Part shown: positions 54,700 to 64,000 of the stretch, in pieces
Layout: every line of letters starts with the position of its first letter
How positions within the stretch are numbered: position 1 is the stretch's first letter
Source: Parvularcula sp. BBD 1991-13
GTDB lineage: Bacteria > Pseudomonadota > Alphaproteobacteria > Caulobacterales > Parvularculaceae
Length of the DNA stretch: 64,000 bases
Direction: 5' to 3'
NCBI GenBank assembly: GCA_001657385.1
Contig: LYSZ01000012.1
Span: forward strand, 1 to 64,000
Notes under the pieces: generated by a model
The model's database searches: none
The model's input: only the letters and a program-made list of their open reading frames with translations
Told to the model about the DNA's origin: nothing
Translations under genes and position numbers: made by a program

Positions 54700-56016
54700 A
54701 TGCCACTCACAAAGAAACCTATATTGTATTTTAACACCATAATTCAGGCGTTGCCGGCATTGCTGCTTTCGGCATGCGCCCTGTCGGCAAGGGGCGACGG
54801 CTCAGGTGGATCACGCACCCTGCCGCCCTGGGAGGAAGGTTATCTCGATATCCATCACATCAGCGTCGCTGGCGACGCTGCATATTTCGTTTTTCCCGAC
54901 GGCACGACCATGCTTTTCGATGCCGGGGGATCTGACAAGGAGCGTTTCGACAAGGCCGTCGCGCCGCTCGTTGCCGCTCCCATTCGTCCTGATACCAGCA
55001 AACGCGAAGGCGAGTGGCTTGTCGACTATATCCAAAACGTGGCGCCGGCGCGTGGCCGCAACATGCTTGATTACGCGGTTATCTCTCATTTTCATGGGGA
55101 TCATTTCGGCGTGTGGCGCGACAACGCGCCGGTGTCGCAAAACGGAACGCATCGACTTAGCGGCATTACCGATGTCGCTGAAATGCTGACGATATCGACG
55201 CTTATCGACCGGGGTTTTCCGTCCTATGATTATCCTGTCGATCTGCGCGCCACGGCAACGGACCGCAAACGCAATCTTGGCAATTATCTCGATTTTATCG
55301 AAAGCCGCGCGGCCAGGGGGTTGAATACAGAATCGCTAAGAGCCGGGGTCAGTGACCAGATAAGATTGCGCAACAGGCCTGAACGATATCCAGGGTTCGA
55401 GGTCAGAAACATAAAAACGAATGGAACCGCCTGGCGCGGCGTTGGCGATGAAACGGAAGAACTGTTCACGTCGGCGGAAATTTTAACCGCAGACGGATCG
55501 TTCAATGAGAACCCGCTCTCCTTGGCGTTGCGCATTTCATACGGCCCTTTCGACTATTTCACCGGGGGCGACATGACCGGCGTCAGCGGTGGTGATTTTC
55601 CGGATTGGTTTGATGTCGAGACGCCAATTGCGCCGGTGATCGGCGAGGTGGACGTTTTCTCCCTGAACCACCATGGCGTGCGGGACGCCAACAACGACGT
55701 TTTCATCTCTACGCTGAAGCCGCAGATTTTTATCTTGCAGGGCCGTACAACCGATCATCCGGGCCAGGAAGTCGCCCACCGCATGATATCCGAAAATCTG
55801 TATGAAGGCGAGCGCAGCATATTCGCCACTTATCTCCACGATCAGACAAAAGCGGTATACGGACCATGGTTTTTGGATAAGCTTGTGTCCGACAGAGGTC
55901 ATGTCGTTATACGTGTATTTGACAGGGGGAGGTCGTTCTTTGTTTACGTTCTGGATGATTTGGAGCCTGGAGCAAACGTTATCGCGGAATTTGGTCCTTA
56001 TACGTCTCGAAATTGA
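54700..56016 (+). CDS. MBL-fold metallo-hydrolase, putative lipoprotein
   Basis: Lipobox LLSAC; VISHFHGDHFGVW; SLNHHGVRDANNDVFI. Confidence 0.82.
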   Translation: MPLTKKPILYFNTIIQALPALLLSACALSARGDGSGGSRTLPPWEEGYLDIHHISVAGDAAYFVFPDGTTMLFDAGGSDKERFDKAVAPLVAAPIRPDTSKREGEWLVDYIQNVAPARGRNMLDYAVISHFHGDHFGVWRDNAPVSQNGTHRLSGITDVAEMLTISTLIDRGFPSYDYPVDLRATATDRKRNLGNYLDFIESRAARGLNTESLRAGVSDQIRLRNRPERYPGFEVRNIKTNGTAWRGVGDETEELFTSAEILTADGSFNENPLSLALRISYGPFDYFTGGDMTGVSGGDFPDWFDVETPIAPVIGEVDVFSLNHHGVRDANNDVFISTLKPQIFILQGRTTDHPGQEVAHRMISENLYEGERSIFATYLHDQTKAVYGPWFLDKLVSDRGHVVIRVFDRGRSFFVYVLDDLEPGANVIAEFGPYTSRN

Positions 56017-56196
56017 TATCTAGACTGAGGCGTCGTACCTTAATTCAATTCGCGAAAGTATTATGACAATTGAATGCCTCGCCAAAACAGCAATTGAAAG
56101 AGTCATGGTGGTGTGATAAAGATTCGTACAGAGAATGAAAAAATCCAATTTGCGTAGATAATCACAGAATTGGCGCGCTGCGCGGCAATGTCGACA

Positions 56197-56218
56197 GCGC
56201 CTCGCAGGGGCGAGGCGC
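56197..56218. terminator. Strong GC hairpin in the 3' intergenic region
   Basis: GCGCCTCGC-AGGG-GCGAGGCGC, 9-bp perfect stem, no obvious T-run. Confidence 0.35.
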
Positions 56219-56358
56219 GAGCCTATCGACTATTGCATCAGCCAATGCGCTCTGTTGCGTTTTTCGCGTGTAACGATTTCGCGTTCAGTAATCATGTTTA
56301 GTAGGGCCGGCGCTTCTTCAATTGTGATGAGCGACCGGATTAGATTCAACGTAGGCGA

Positions 56359-58056
56359 ATGGAGCCGCTATCAATGATATCAAACCAGTCTGCTTTATCA
56401 GCAAAGTCGCGTCAGGCCATGGACGCCGCCCGGCGGCGTTCTTCGGGTGTTTCGCGCCCGTTTCTAAAGGGAGCGTCAGCTATTGCTCTCGCGACTGCGC
56501 CGATGTTCGGAGCGGCGCAAGCCGCATGCACCGTTACTTATGAGGATGGAACAACGTATACGGACACGAGCGTTGCCTCGTGCGGGAATTATTATTCATC
56601 CGCCCACCCATGCTCGGCAAGTAGCGGCCGGCCGGCCGCTTGTGCAACGCAGGACATGTTCAAGGCCGTGAACTGGTCGGCGTCGCAAAACTTAATCAAC
56701 AACGTCAAGAAAGGCCTCTGGCACGTCGATATCTTCGACGACGCCGGCAACAAGAACGGCGTTGTTCAAAACACAAGCATTTGCGCTTTTAAAGTCGAGG
56801 AATCGGACAGGGCGCCGAACACCGTGCGGTCCTATATCGCCTCTTACACAGCGGGATGGAAATCGGCGGAAGTTGACACATCGCTCATGTTCGACGCCGC
56901 AAACTATAACAGTTCAAACCCCGGGGCGATTTACGATACGACAAGCGGGTCGGCGAATGCGCAAACCTATATCGGACACTACAAGGATTATTGGGCGTCC
57001 ACGACATGGGGCGACAATCAGAAGATCGTGACGCCGAACGCCAATTCGCCTGCAAATTTAGGTTTCACCTGGAATACCTCGAGACAGGAAGCGAATACGC
57101 AGCTTCTGTACCAGAAGCATATGTTTAACCATCAGTTCCAACTGCCCGCCGGAACGGACCGGACAAAGGATCTGTATCTCCGCGCGATCGACCTCATAAA
57201 AGACCTGGCCGGCACGCGAGGCTACACGGATATGGTTATGTTGTTCGACCCTAAAGCGGGGCCGCCGCCGCGGGTCAATGTCAATTGGGGGCAGACAAAT
57301 CAATCTGGCGGCAATGTCGCCAAGGCGACGCCGACAGGCGGAGATATCCAAGGATTGAACGGCACTTGCGGCGCCATGAAGTGCGCCGACCGGGTCATAT
57401 TGGCGCAATCGCAGGAGTTGGTGCACGTTTATTCCACCAACTCGACCTACACCCCGTATAAAGCGAACATTGTTCTCAAAACGACGTTGGACGCGAACAC
57501 AATCATCAACAATATCCCGAATTGGGAACAGTTCAGCTGGGTGCCGCTTACAAACAATTTTGAAACGGACGGAAAGAAGTATCTTGAATTCGTTCAGGAT
57601 TGGATCGATTTGGCGGGAAAGAGCGTTCTGTACATAGATAATAACAATAACGGCGCCGACTGGTGGTATTCGCAATCATTTCGGTGGAACGATTCGACAA
57701 AGACATTCGGCTCCGGCACGCTATATGACGACAGTCACGATTTTATTCGAAAGTATTCACAAACGAAACTCGGATACGGACTGCGTCCGCAGTTCTGGCC
57801 GGTGACGCCCGTTCGGCCAACGGGTAATGTCGGGGACTATATCGCGGAAACCACTGTTAAACCCAGCAAATGGAACGAGTATTCCACCGGTCCCGGCACG
57901 GCCGCGAACGAATCTGATCTCTGGACCGATCCATCGGGTCACTACACCGAAAAATACGCTGCGTGGGCTGTCGTGACGCACGACCGACCGGACATTTATC
58001 TTCAGCATCGCAATCAAGCTGGCGGCGTTGACTGCCAGGCGAGAGGAGATGGGTGA
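56359..58056 (+). CDS. secreted protein of unknown function
   Basis: N-terminal signal FLKGASAIALATAPMFGAAQA|ACTV; Cys-containing mature region; no family recognised. Confidence 0.65.
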   Translation: MEPLSMISNQSALSAKSRQAMDAARRRSSGVSRPFLKGASAIALATAPMFGAAQAACTVTYEDGTTYTDTSVASCGNYYSSAHPCSASSGRPAACATQDMFKAVNWSASQNLINNVKKGLWHVDIFDDAGNKNGVVQNTSICAFKVEESDRAPNTVRSYIASYTAGWKSAEVDTSLMFDAANYNSSNPGAIYDTTSGSANAQTYIGHYKDYWASTTWGDNQKIVTPNANSPANLGFTWNTSRQEANTQLLYQKHMFNHQFQLPAGTDRTKDLYLRAIDLIKDLAGTRGYTDMVMLFDPKAGPPPRVNVNWGQTNQSGGNVAKATPTGGDIQGLNGTCGAMKCADRVILAQSQELVHVYSTNSTYTPYKANIVLKTTLDANTIINNIPNWEQFSWVPLTNNFETDGKKYLEFVQDWIDLAGKSVLYIDNNNNGADWWYSQSFRWNDSTKTFGSGTLYDDSHDFIRKYSQTKLGYGLRPQFWPVTPVRPTGNVGDYIAETTVKPSKWNEYSTGPGTAANESDLWTDPSGHYTEKYAAWAVVTHDRPDIYLQHRNQAGGVDCQARGDG

Positions 58057-58114
58057 GATGTCGGCGGAAGAAAACAACGGAAAGACGACACAATTTATTG
58101 ATGAGGACACGCAT

Positions 58115-59119
58115 ATGAAATCCGGAACTCGGCAACGCCATGGACGATACAGAACGCTCCGACATGGACGTTTGGGCCCCGCGGCGTTCATCTCGGCGGT
58201 TATGGCGTCGACTATGCTTTGTGCGCCAACGCCGCTGAGCGCGCTTGAGCCAGGGCCCAGGCTGACGCAAACGCAAAAAGTCGCAGACACGAGCTTCTGC
58301 ACAAAAATTTCAGGTAATTACGAATGCCCTTTCGACGCCGTCGACCCTGTGATGAGTACGTTTTCTAATACGCCGTATGCGCGAGCTGTCGATGGCGTGC
58401 TCGTAGACGTGCATGTCAAAATCCCGTCCAGCTGTTCGGATACTGTGACATTGATCAGTTTTTTCAACGGCGGCACGACGGCTCACCATGCTCATAACAA
58501 CCCGTTGGGCCGCGAATACTGGGGGTTGGCCTGGAATTGCCGCTTGCAAAAGATCGTGATCCTGACGGTCGATAATTTTGCTTCCGGCGGCTGGACAAAA
58601 GCGGCCTCCAACAGCGGGTTCAGGCAAGATCAGTGGATTACGGCCTGGCCGATATTTTCCTCGGAAAACCTCAAAGGACAAACGGTAGGCATCAAGGCCT
58701 ACGTGTCACGCGCCAATTCGTACATAGAAGTGGCGTCCAAGCATCGTTTTCATCACACCCATAAGCGCGTCCAAAAGGTCAACTGGATCGGTTACGGCAA
58801 TACGATCGGATACATGATTGAAAGAAGCATCGCTACGAATGGGAACGATCGGATCTATATCCGCGGGGACGGACATAAAAAGTCCGACAGCGTCTCTCTG
58901 TTTGGCTTCAGAACATCGCCGGTCGACACGTTCGCCGACGGCAAAGGGTATTTCACCAATGCGCCGCTTGCGGACCAATTGATGGAGTACGGCGCGCCGT
59001 CAAGAGGCAAGCCCGAAAATGGCGATCCTTACACGCTAATCGAAAAGTCGAACGCCGCGCCGCTCAAGGGCTTCCCCCAAAGAGCGAAAGGCGTTTTGTC
59101 GACAACACGACCTGAGTGA
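58115..59119 (+). CDS. secreted protein of unknown function (start could be 58058)
   Basis: Signal-like GPAAFISAVMASTMLCAPTPLSA|LEPG; directly follows the preceding orphan gene. Confidence 0.62.
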   Translation: MKSGTRQRHGRYRTLRHGRLGPAAFISAVMASTMLCAPTPLSALEPGPRLTQTQKVADTSFCTKISGNYECPFDAVDPVMSTFSNTPYARAVDGVLVDVHVKIPSSCSDTVTLISFFNGGTTAHHAHNNPLGREYWGLAWNCRLQKIVILTVDNFASGGWTKAASNSGFRQDQWITAWPIFSSENLKGQTVGIKAYVSRANSYIEVASKHRFHHTHKRVQKVNWIGYGNTIGYMIERSIATNGNDRIYIRGDGHKKSDSVSLFGFRTSPVDTFADGKGYFTNAPLADQLMEYGAPSRGKPENGDPYTLIEKSNAAPLKGFPQRAKGVLSTTRPE

Positions 59120-59474
59120 TGCTGCGTGTATGAAAAAGGATGGCGCAATCGGCAGAGACGGCTTTCATGCTGAGTCAGGCGCGGACTGAATACGCTCTAC
59201 CGGCGTTCATCAACGTTCGAATGATTTCTTGACGGTATCCGGCGGCCTTGTCGCGACGATCCCGTCAACTCGCGTCGCGCTCACAAAATCGATGAGCGCG
59301 ACGCCATGCCCCGCAAGGCGTTACTACAGCGTATTCATAGGAATTTGAATGCGCAGGTACGGAGTAATCTAGTCAGTTCATCCTTGTAAAACAGGGAAAA
59401 GCGTTCGGGTTAATGGCGCAGCCCGACAAAGTCGTAGGCGCCAGTAATTTCTTTTACTTAAGGAGAGAGTCAAA

Positions 59475-59882
59475 ATGACTTTGAACAAAAACCGCACAAG
59501 AGCATTGTTGATCACGGCAGCCGCCTTCGCGGCTTCCAGCTTCCAAATCGCCAACGCGGCCAATTGCGGCGCTGGCTACGTCAAATATGTGGAGATGCGC
59601 GATCATCCGTCACTCGCTCAGCCGCAGCTTTATGTGGTGCACGATGAATCTCTTGACGGGACTGGCAATGGCACTGTGACAATTGAGGGGCCTGCCGAAA
59701 CCGCGACCGCGACGTTCCGGGAGCGCGCGCTTGCACAGATGAATCTGCATCTGTCTCAGTATCAAGCCGCGCTCTTGTCAGGCATCCCCGTAAAAATTAC
59801 CTCCGACAGCGGTTCGTGCAGTTCGCTGGGGGTCACATTCCTTCGCACGCGCATGTGTACGGAAGAATCCGATTGCAGCTAG
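59475..59882 (+). CDS. small secreted Cys-containing protein of unknown function
   Basis: MTLNKNRTRALLITAAAFAASSFQIANA|ANCGAGYVKYVEM...CSSLGVTFLRTRMCTEESDCS; AAGGAG-like RBS (aaggagaga) upstream. Confidence 0.7.
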   Translation: MTLNKNRTRALLITAAAFAASSFQIANAANCGAGYVKYVEMRDHPSLAQPQLYVVHDESLDGTGNGTVTIEGPAETATATFRERALAQMNLHLSQYQAALLSGIPVKITSDSGSCSSLGVTFLRTRMCTEESDCS

Positions 59883-59944
59883 AGCGTGTCGCCGCAGAAG
59901 CGGATCACCATTTTTGCGGTTCGCCACGCTGCACGTAAGGCCCC

Positions 59945-59982
59945 AGAGCCAATTGTAAAACGCGTTAAACGCAATTGGCTCT
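59945..59982. repeat. Inverted repeat, intergenic palindromic element or terminator
   Basis: AGAGCCAATTG ... CAATTGGCTCT, 11-bp perfect arms, next to an AAGCGG...TTTTTGCGG palindrome-like stretch. Confidence 0.6.
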
Positions 59983-60400
59983 AAACTGCAAGCTTTTCAA
60001 CTGCCGCCAGCTTCACATGCCCGTCATCGATATTTTCGTCAGTCTACGCTGCACCACGATTTCTCGGCTAGGGCTCCGGGGTGAAGGGGACTGTTACGCC
60101 TTCTTCAACATGGGCGAGGGCGCGCGCCGGCGGCAGTTGGAATTCGTTCGTCATCATTCTGTCTGACAGATTATGAGGCGCCCCATGTCGCACGTCTTTT
60201 GAGCCGCAGGCCGATGGTTTGCGGAGGCTTTAGGGTTTGGTTTGGCGATATCCTGCGACGCTGACGCAAGATGCGCGGCGCTGGCCGACTTTTATTGTGG
60301 CGTATTTTGGGGGCGAGAACAGTACGGTTTTGGAAGCGATAAGCGCGGTCCATATATATCCACACGGCGCATTTGAGGCTTTTGTTCATCGCCTCTGGTG

Positions 60401-60835
60401 TCAGCTCTGATCATCCATCACCCCGTCCAGGCAGTCGTCGCCCTCGGTTGCGGTGTTGCAGATCTCCATGATGCGATAGGAGCCATCGCGGCCTTGCTTG
60501 ATCATGAACGCGACTTCGTCGCCCTCGGTGAACCCTGAAAGGTCGGTGTCGCCCATGATGTCGAAGCCCATCGTCATGGCGCCCATGTCGATGCCCTTAA
60601 GGGGGCCATGACTAATCACTATATGTTCGCTCTTGGCGCCGATGGATCGGACCGCGCCCGCGCCGTGACCGATCGTTTCGCCTAGGGCGCCCATGTCATG
60701 ACCGCTCTGATCGACGGTCTCGTTGCTAGACGTTTCTTCCTGCATCGTTTCATCTGGAGTGCGGTCTTCTGCGCCGCCGCAAGCGACAAGATCAAGCGCC
60801 AGTGTGCCGGCGATCGCGCTGTTTAGAGGTTTCAT
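60401..60835 (-). CDS. CusF-like copper-binding protein
   Basis: Lipoprotein-like N-terminus; HIVISHGPLKGIDMGAMTMGFDI ... LSGFTEGDEVAFMIKQGRDGSYRIMEI. Confidence 0.82.
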   Translation of the reverse strand: MKPLNSAIAGTLALDLVACGGAEDRTPDETMQEETSSNETVDQSGHDMGALGETIGHGAGAVRSIGAKSEHIVISHGPLKGIDMGAMTMGFDIMGDTDLSGFTEGDEVAFMIKQGRDGSYRIMEICNTATEGDDCLDGVMDDQS

Positions 60836-63800
60836 ATGGGTTTTCCGTCAATGTTTTTCATAAGAGATTTTGACGTTTGCGTCTGTGTTTCGGCGTGCGC
60901 CGAAAGCTGGAAACCGGCGCGAATGTAATAGACCGCCGGAATGACGATCAGGGTCAGGAGCAGCGTCGAAATCATACCGCCTAGCATGGGCAGGGCGATG
61001 CGGCGCATAACGTCGGAACCGAGGCCGTCTGTAAGAAAGATCGGGGCGAGCCCCGCGAAGATCGTCATCACGGTCATGAGTTTCGGGCGCAGCCGCAGGG
61101 CCGCGCCTTTCGTGACGACGGCGAACAGGTCTTCACGAGTTTGCGGCGCGGTTCTTCGCACTTCGGCGTCGATATAGAGCAGCATGATGACGGCGGTTTC
61201 GACCGCAATGCCGCCAAGGGCGATAAAGCCCACGGCGACGGCGACGGAAAAGTTATAGCCCGCAAGCCAGACCGCCCAGAGCCCGCCGATGAGACCGAAA
61301 GGCAGGCTCGCCATGATGATGAGCGTGCGGTCGAGGCGCCCGAAATGCAGCATCAGCAAGAGGAAGATCAGCGCGCCGGCGGCCGGAATGGCGACTTGTA
61401 ACCGGGCGTTCGCTTCTTCGAGTTGTTCATACTGCCCCGCAAAGGCGACAGCGTAACCGGGCGGTAAATCTACTGCGGCTGCGACGGCGGCGCGAGCTTC
61501 GGCGACATAACTTCCCATATCGCGGCCTGCGATATCGACAAACACCCAGCCGGTGAGCCGCGCGTTTTTCGACCGGATCATGGGCGGGCCTTCCGCATAA
61601 GCGATTGTCGCCAGTTCGGCGAGTGGGATATGTGCGCCCGCCGGCGTCGGCACGAGAATATTGTTAAGATCATCCGGATTTTCTCGAAACGGACGATCAT
61701 AGCGCAGGGTGATGTTATAGCGTTCGCGGCCTTCGACGGCCTGGGACAACTCCATACCGCCCAGCGCGGTTTGCACGACAGCCTGAAAGACGCCCATAGC
61801 GATATTGCGCCGGGCAAGTTCCGCGCGGTCCGGCGTAATTTCGAGATATTTCCCGCCCAGGACCCGGTCGGCGAATGCCGATCGGGCGCCGGGAATATCG
61901 GCGACCACGGTTTCAATGTCCCGTGCGATCCGTTCGATCTCGGCGAGGCTGTCTCCGGTGACCTTGATCCCGACCGGCGTGCGCACGCCGCTTGAAACCA
62001 TGTCCATACGGATCTTGATGGGATAGCCCCAGGAATTGACAAGGCCGGGCATCCGCAAGCGTGCGTCAAGCTTGGCAATGATGTCATCTATGTCAATGCC
62101 CCGCCGCCATTCGGTCTTCGGTTTTAAACGAATCCAGGTCTCGATCATGGTCAGCGGCGCCGGGTCGGTGGCGGTGTCGGCGCGGCCGGCCTTGCCGAAC
62201 ACGCTTTCCACCTCCGGCGTGGCGGCGATGAGGCGATTGGTTTGTCCAAGGATTTCCCGCATCTTTGCGGACGACGCCCCCGGCAGCGTCGTCGGCATGT
62301 AGAGTAATTCGCCTTCGTAGAGCGCCGGCATGAATTCCGATCCGACCCGCAATGCTGGTATGATGGCGCTCGTCGTCAGCAGGAGGGCGGCGGCGACGGT
62401 GAGCCATTTGAACTTGAGCGCCAGGTTGAGGATCGGTTTGTAGGCCCGGATGAAAAACGCGTTGAGGGGGTTTTCTTCTTCGGGGCGGAATTTCCCGCGC
62501 ATGAGATAGAGCATCAACACCGGCACAAGCGTTACCGATAGAATGGCCGCGAACGCCATGGCGTAGGTTTTGGTGAAGGCGAGCGGCGAGAACAGGCGGT
62601 AGCTTTCTCCCGTCAGCGCAAAGACCGGAAGAAACGATACGGTGATAATCAGCAAGGAGACGAAAATGCCCGGTCCGACTTCCTGCGCCGCTTCAACAAG
62701 CGCCGCGCGGCGGGTTTTCGGGTCCGGCTTGTCGCCCAGCGCCGACAGCCGCCGGCTTGCATTTTCCACGAGCACAATGGAAGCATCGACCATGGCGCCG
62801 ATGGCGATGGCGATACCGCCGAGCGACATAATGTTTGCTGTCACGCCCTGCCAGGACATGATGACGAAAGCGCCGAGGACGCCCAACGGCAGCGCAATGA
62901 CCGCCACCAGCGAAGAACGCACATGTAAGAGGAAAATCAGAATGACGAGGGCGACCGCAATGCCTTCCTCGAACAGTTTGCGCTTGAGATAGTTGACGGA
63001 GCCCTCAATCAGCGGCGCCCGGTCATAGACCGTGACGATCTCGACCCCTTCGGGGAGACCGCGCTGAAGTTCCGTGAGTTTGGTTTTTACGCGGTCGATG
63101 ACCTGGAGCGCGTTTTCGCCGTCGCGCATGATCACGACGCCGGCGACGGTTTCGCCTTCGCCGTTCAACTCGACAATGCCGCGCCGTAGCGCCGGGCCTT
63201 CGACAATGCGGGCGACGTCACGCAAGAGGACCGGCGTTCCATCCGCTGCGTAAACGACGACTTCCTCAAGGTCCGCGCTGTCGTCCACATAGCCCGACGA
63301 GCGAATGACGAACTCTGTTTCGGCCTGTTCCAGGACGCGTCCGCCGACTTCGCTTGAGGCCGCCCGAACCGCGTCGCGGATGCGCGCGATGGAAACATCG
63401 AAGCTGCGCAAACGGTTTGGATCGATCAGCACCTGATATTCCCGCGCGAACCCGCCCACGGAGGCGATTTCCGCAACCCCGTCAACGCCTGAGAGTTCGA
63501 GGGACAGGAACCAGTCCTGTAAGGAACGCAGTTCGGCAAGATCCGTGTTTCCGGTGCGGTCGACAAGGGCGTATTGATAGACCCAGCCGACTCCGGTGGC
63601 GTCCGGTCCGATTTGCGGAACCGCGCCGTCGGGGAGTTCTGCGCCAAGCCGTGACAGCGCTTCCACAACGCGCGAGCGCGCCCAGTAAAGATCAACGTCG
63701 TCCTCAAAGATCACATAGACGAAGCTCGTTCCGAACATGGAGCTTCCGCGAACGTCCTTGATGCGCGGCAGGCCGAGGAGGTTTGTGGACAGGGGATACG

Positions 63801-64000
63801 TAACGAGGTCTTCGACGATTTGCGGGCTCTGGCCCGGAAAGTCCGTACGGATAATGATCTGCGTGTCGGAGAGATCGGGTACAGCGTCGAGGGGCGTGCG
63901 GTCAACGGCAAACCATCCGGCGACGCCAAGCGCGGCGGCAAGGAAAAGAACGATCAGCTGGTTTTTAACCGACCAGCCGATAAGGCCGGCGACCCAGGAC
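60832..64000 (-). CDS. CusA/CzcA-family heavy-metal efflux RND permease (5' end beyond window)
   Basis: RND motifs; the frame continues past the track start (63738) to the window edge as WVAGLIGWSVKNQLIVLFLAAALGVAGWFAVDRTPLDAVPDLSDTQIIIRTDFPGQSPQIVEDLVTYPL. Confidence 0.95.
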   Translation of the reverse strand, partial: SWVAGLIGWSVKNQLIVLFLAAALGVAGWFAVDRTPLDAVPDLSDTQIIIRTDFPGQSPQIVEDLVTYPLSTNLLGLPRIKDVRGSSMFGTSFVYVIFEDDVDLYWARSRVVEALSRLGAELPDGAVPQIGPDATGVGWVYQYALVDRTGNTDLAELRSLQDWFLSLELSGVDGVAEIASVGGFAREYQVLIDPNRLRSFDVSIARIRDAVRAASSEVGGRVLEQAETEFVIRSSGYVDDSADLEEVVVYAADGTPVLLRDVARIVEGPALRRGIVELNGEGETVAGVVIMRDGENALQVIDRVKTKLTELQRGLPEGVEIVTVYDRAPLIEGSVNYLKRKLFEEGIAVALVILIFLLHVRSSLVAVIALPLGVLGAFVIMSWQGVTANIMSLGGIAIAIGAMVDASIVLVENASRRLSALGDKPDPKTRRAALVEAAQEVGPGIFVSLLIITVSFLPVFALTGESYRLFSPLAFTKTYAMAFAAILSVTLVPVLMLYLMRGKFRPEEENPLNAFFIRAYKPILNLALKFKWLTVAAALLLTTSAIIPALRVGSEFMPALYEGELLYMPTTLPGASSAKMREILGQTNRLIAATPEVESVFGKAGRADTATDPAPLTMIETWIRLKPKTEWRRGIDIDDIIAKLDARLRMPGLVNSWGYPIKIRMDMVSSGVRTPVGIKVTGDSLAEIERIARDIETVVADIPGARSAFADRVLGGKYLEITPDRAELARRNIAMGVFQAVVQTALGGMELSQAVEGRERYNITLRYDRPFRENPDDLNNILVPTPAGAHIPLAELATIAYAEGPPMIRSKNARLTGWVFVDIAGRDMGSYVAEARAAVAAAVDLPPGYAVAFAGQYEQLEEANARLQVAIPAAGALIFLLLMLHFGRLDRTLIIMASLPFGLIGGLWAVWLAGYNFSVAVAVGFIALGGIAVETAVIMLLYIDAEVRRTAPQTREDLFAVVTKGAALRLRPKLMTVMTIFAGLAPIFLTDGLGSDVMRRIALPMLGGMISTLLLTLIVIPAVYYIRAGFQLSAHAETQTQTSKSLMKNIDGKPI

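Noticed and set aside
60171-60389. 72-aa minus-strand ORF, possible transposase remnant
   Set aside because: Basic composition but no recognisable transposase motif; too weak to call
60832-63738. Track start codon of the RND permease at 63738
   Set aside because: The frame stays open and coding upstream to the window edge with typical CusA N-terminal sequence, so the Met is internal

Overview
64 kb of a high-GC alphaproteobacterial chromosome. The gene content looks Caulobacterales/Parvularculales/sphingomonad-like, which is inferred from gene families and synteny only.

Left half (about 1-30 kb), mostly housekeeping: tRNA-Thr; a divergent CI/Cro-like regulator pair; thioesterase and LOG-family genes; murA-DUF2948-hisD ... 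UPF0262-LMW phosphatase-infA-maf-rng-yacG; several TonB-dependent receptors (TBDRs), including a His/Glu-rich ZnuD-like one; patatin; 3-hydroxybutyrate dehydrogenase; Flp pilin; kdsD/kdsA; TauE; and a molybdenum hydroxylase set (MocA-like, IorB/IorA-like, XdhC).

Right half, accessory: the main discovery is a compact minus-strand RiPP biosynthetic locus at about 36.1-45.5 kb. It contains two near-identical 56-aa precursor peptides with double-glycine leaders (not called in the supplied ORF track as such), a radical SAM/SPASM maturase, a translationally coupled 72-aa orphan ORF, three divergent HExxH-domain putative peptide-modifying proteins, a C39-peptidase ABC exporter and an HlyD-type adaptor. 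It is flanked on both sides by ECF sigma/FecR/TBDR modules that share a 14-bp promoter-like motif. This suggests an export, re-uptake and signalling circuit similar to that of proteobacterial lasso peptides. Downstream lie a secreted HExxH protein, paralogous TBDRs, an MBL-fold lipoprotein, a trio of orphan secreted proteins, and the start of a Cus-type metal RND efflux locus that runs off the window. No rRNA, CRISPR array or intact transposon was seen. All family calls are from reading the translations; no database search was run.
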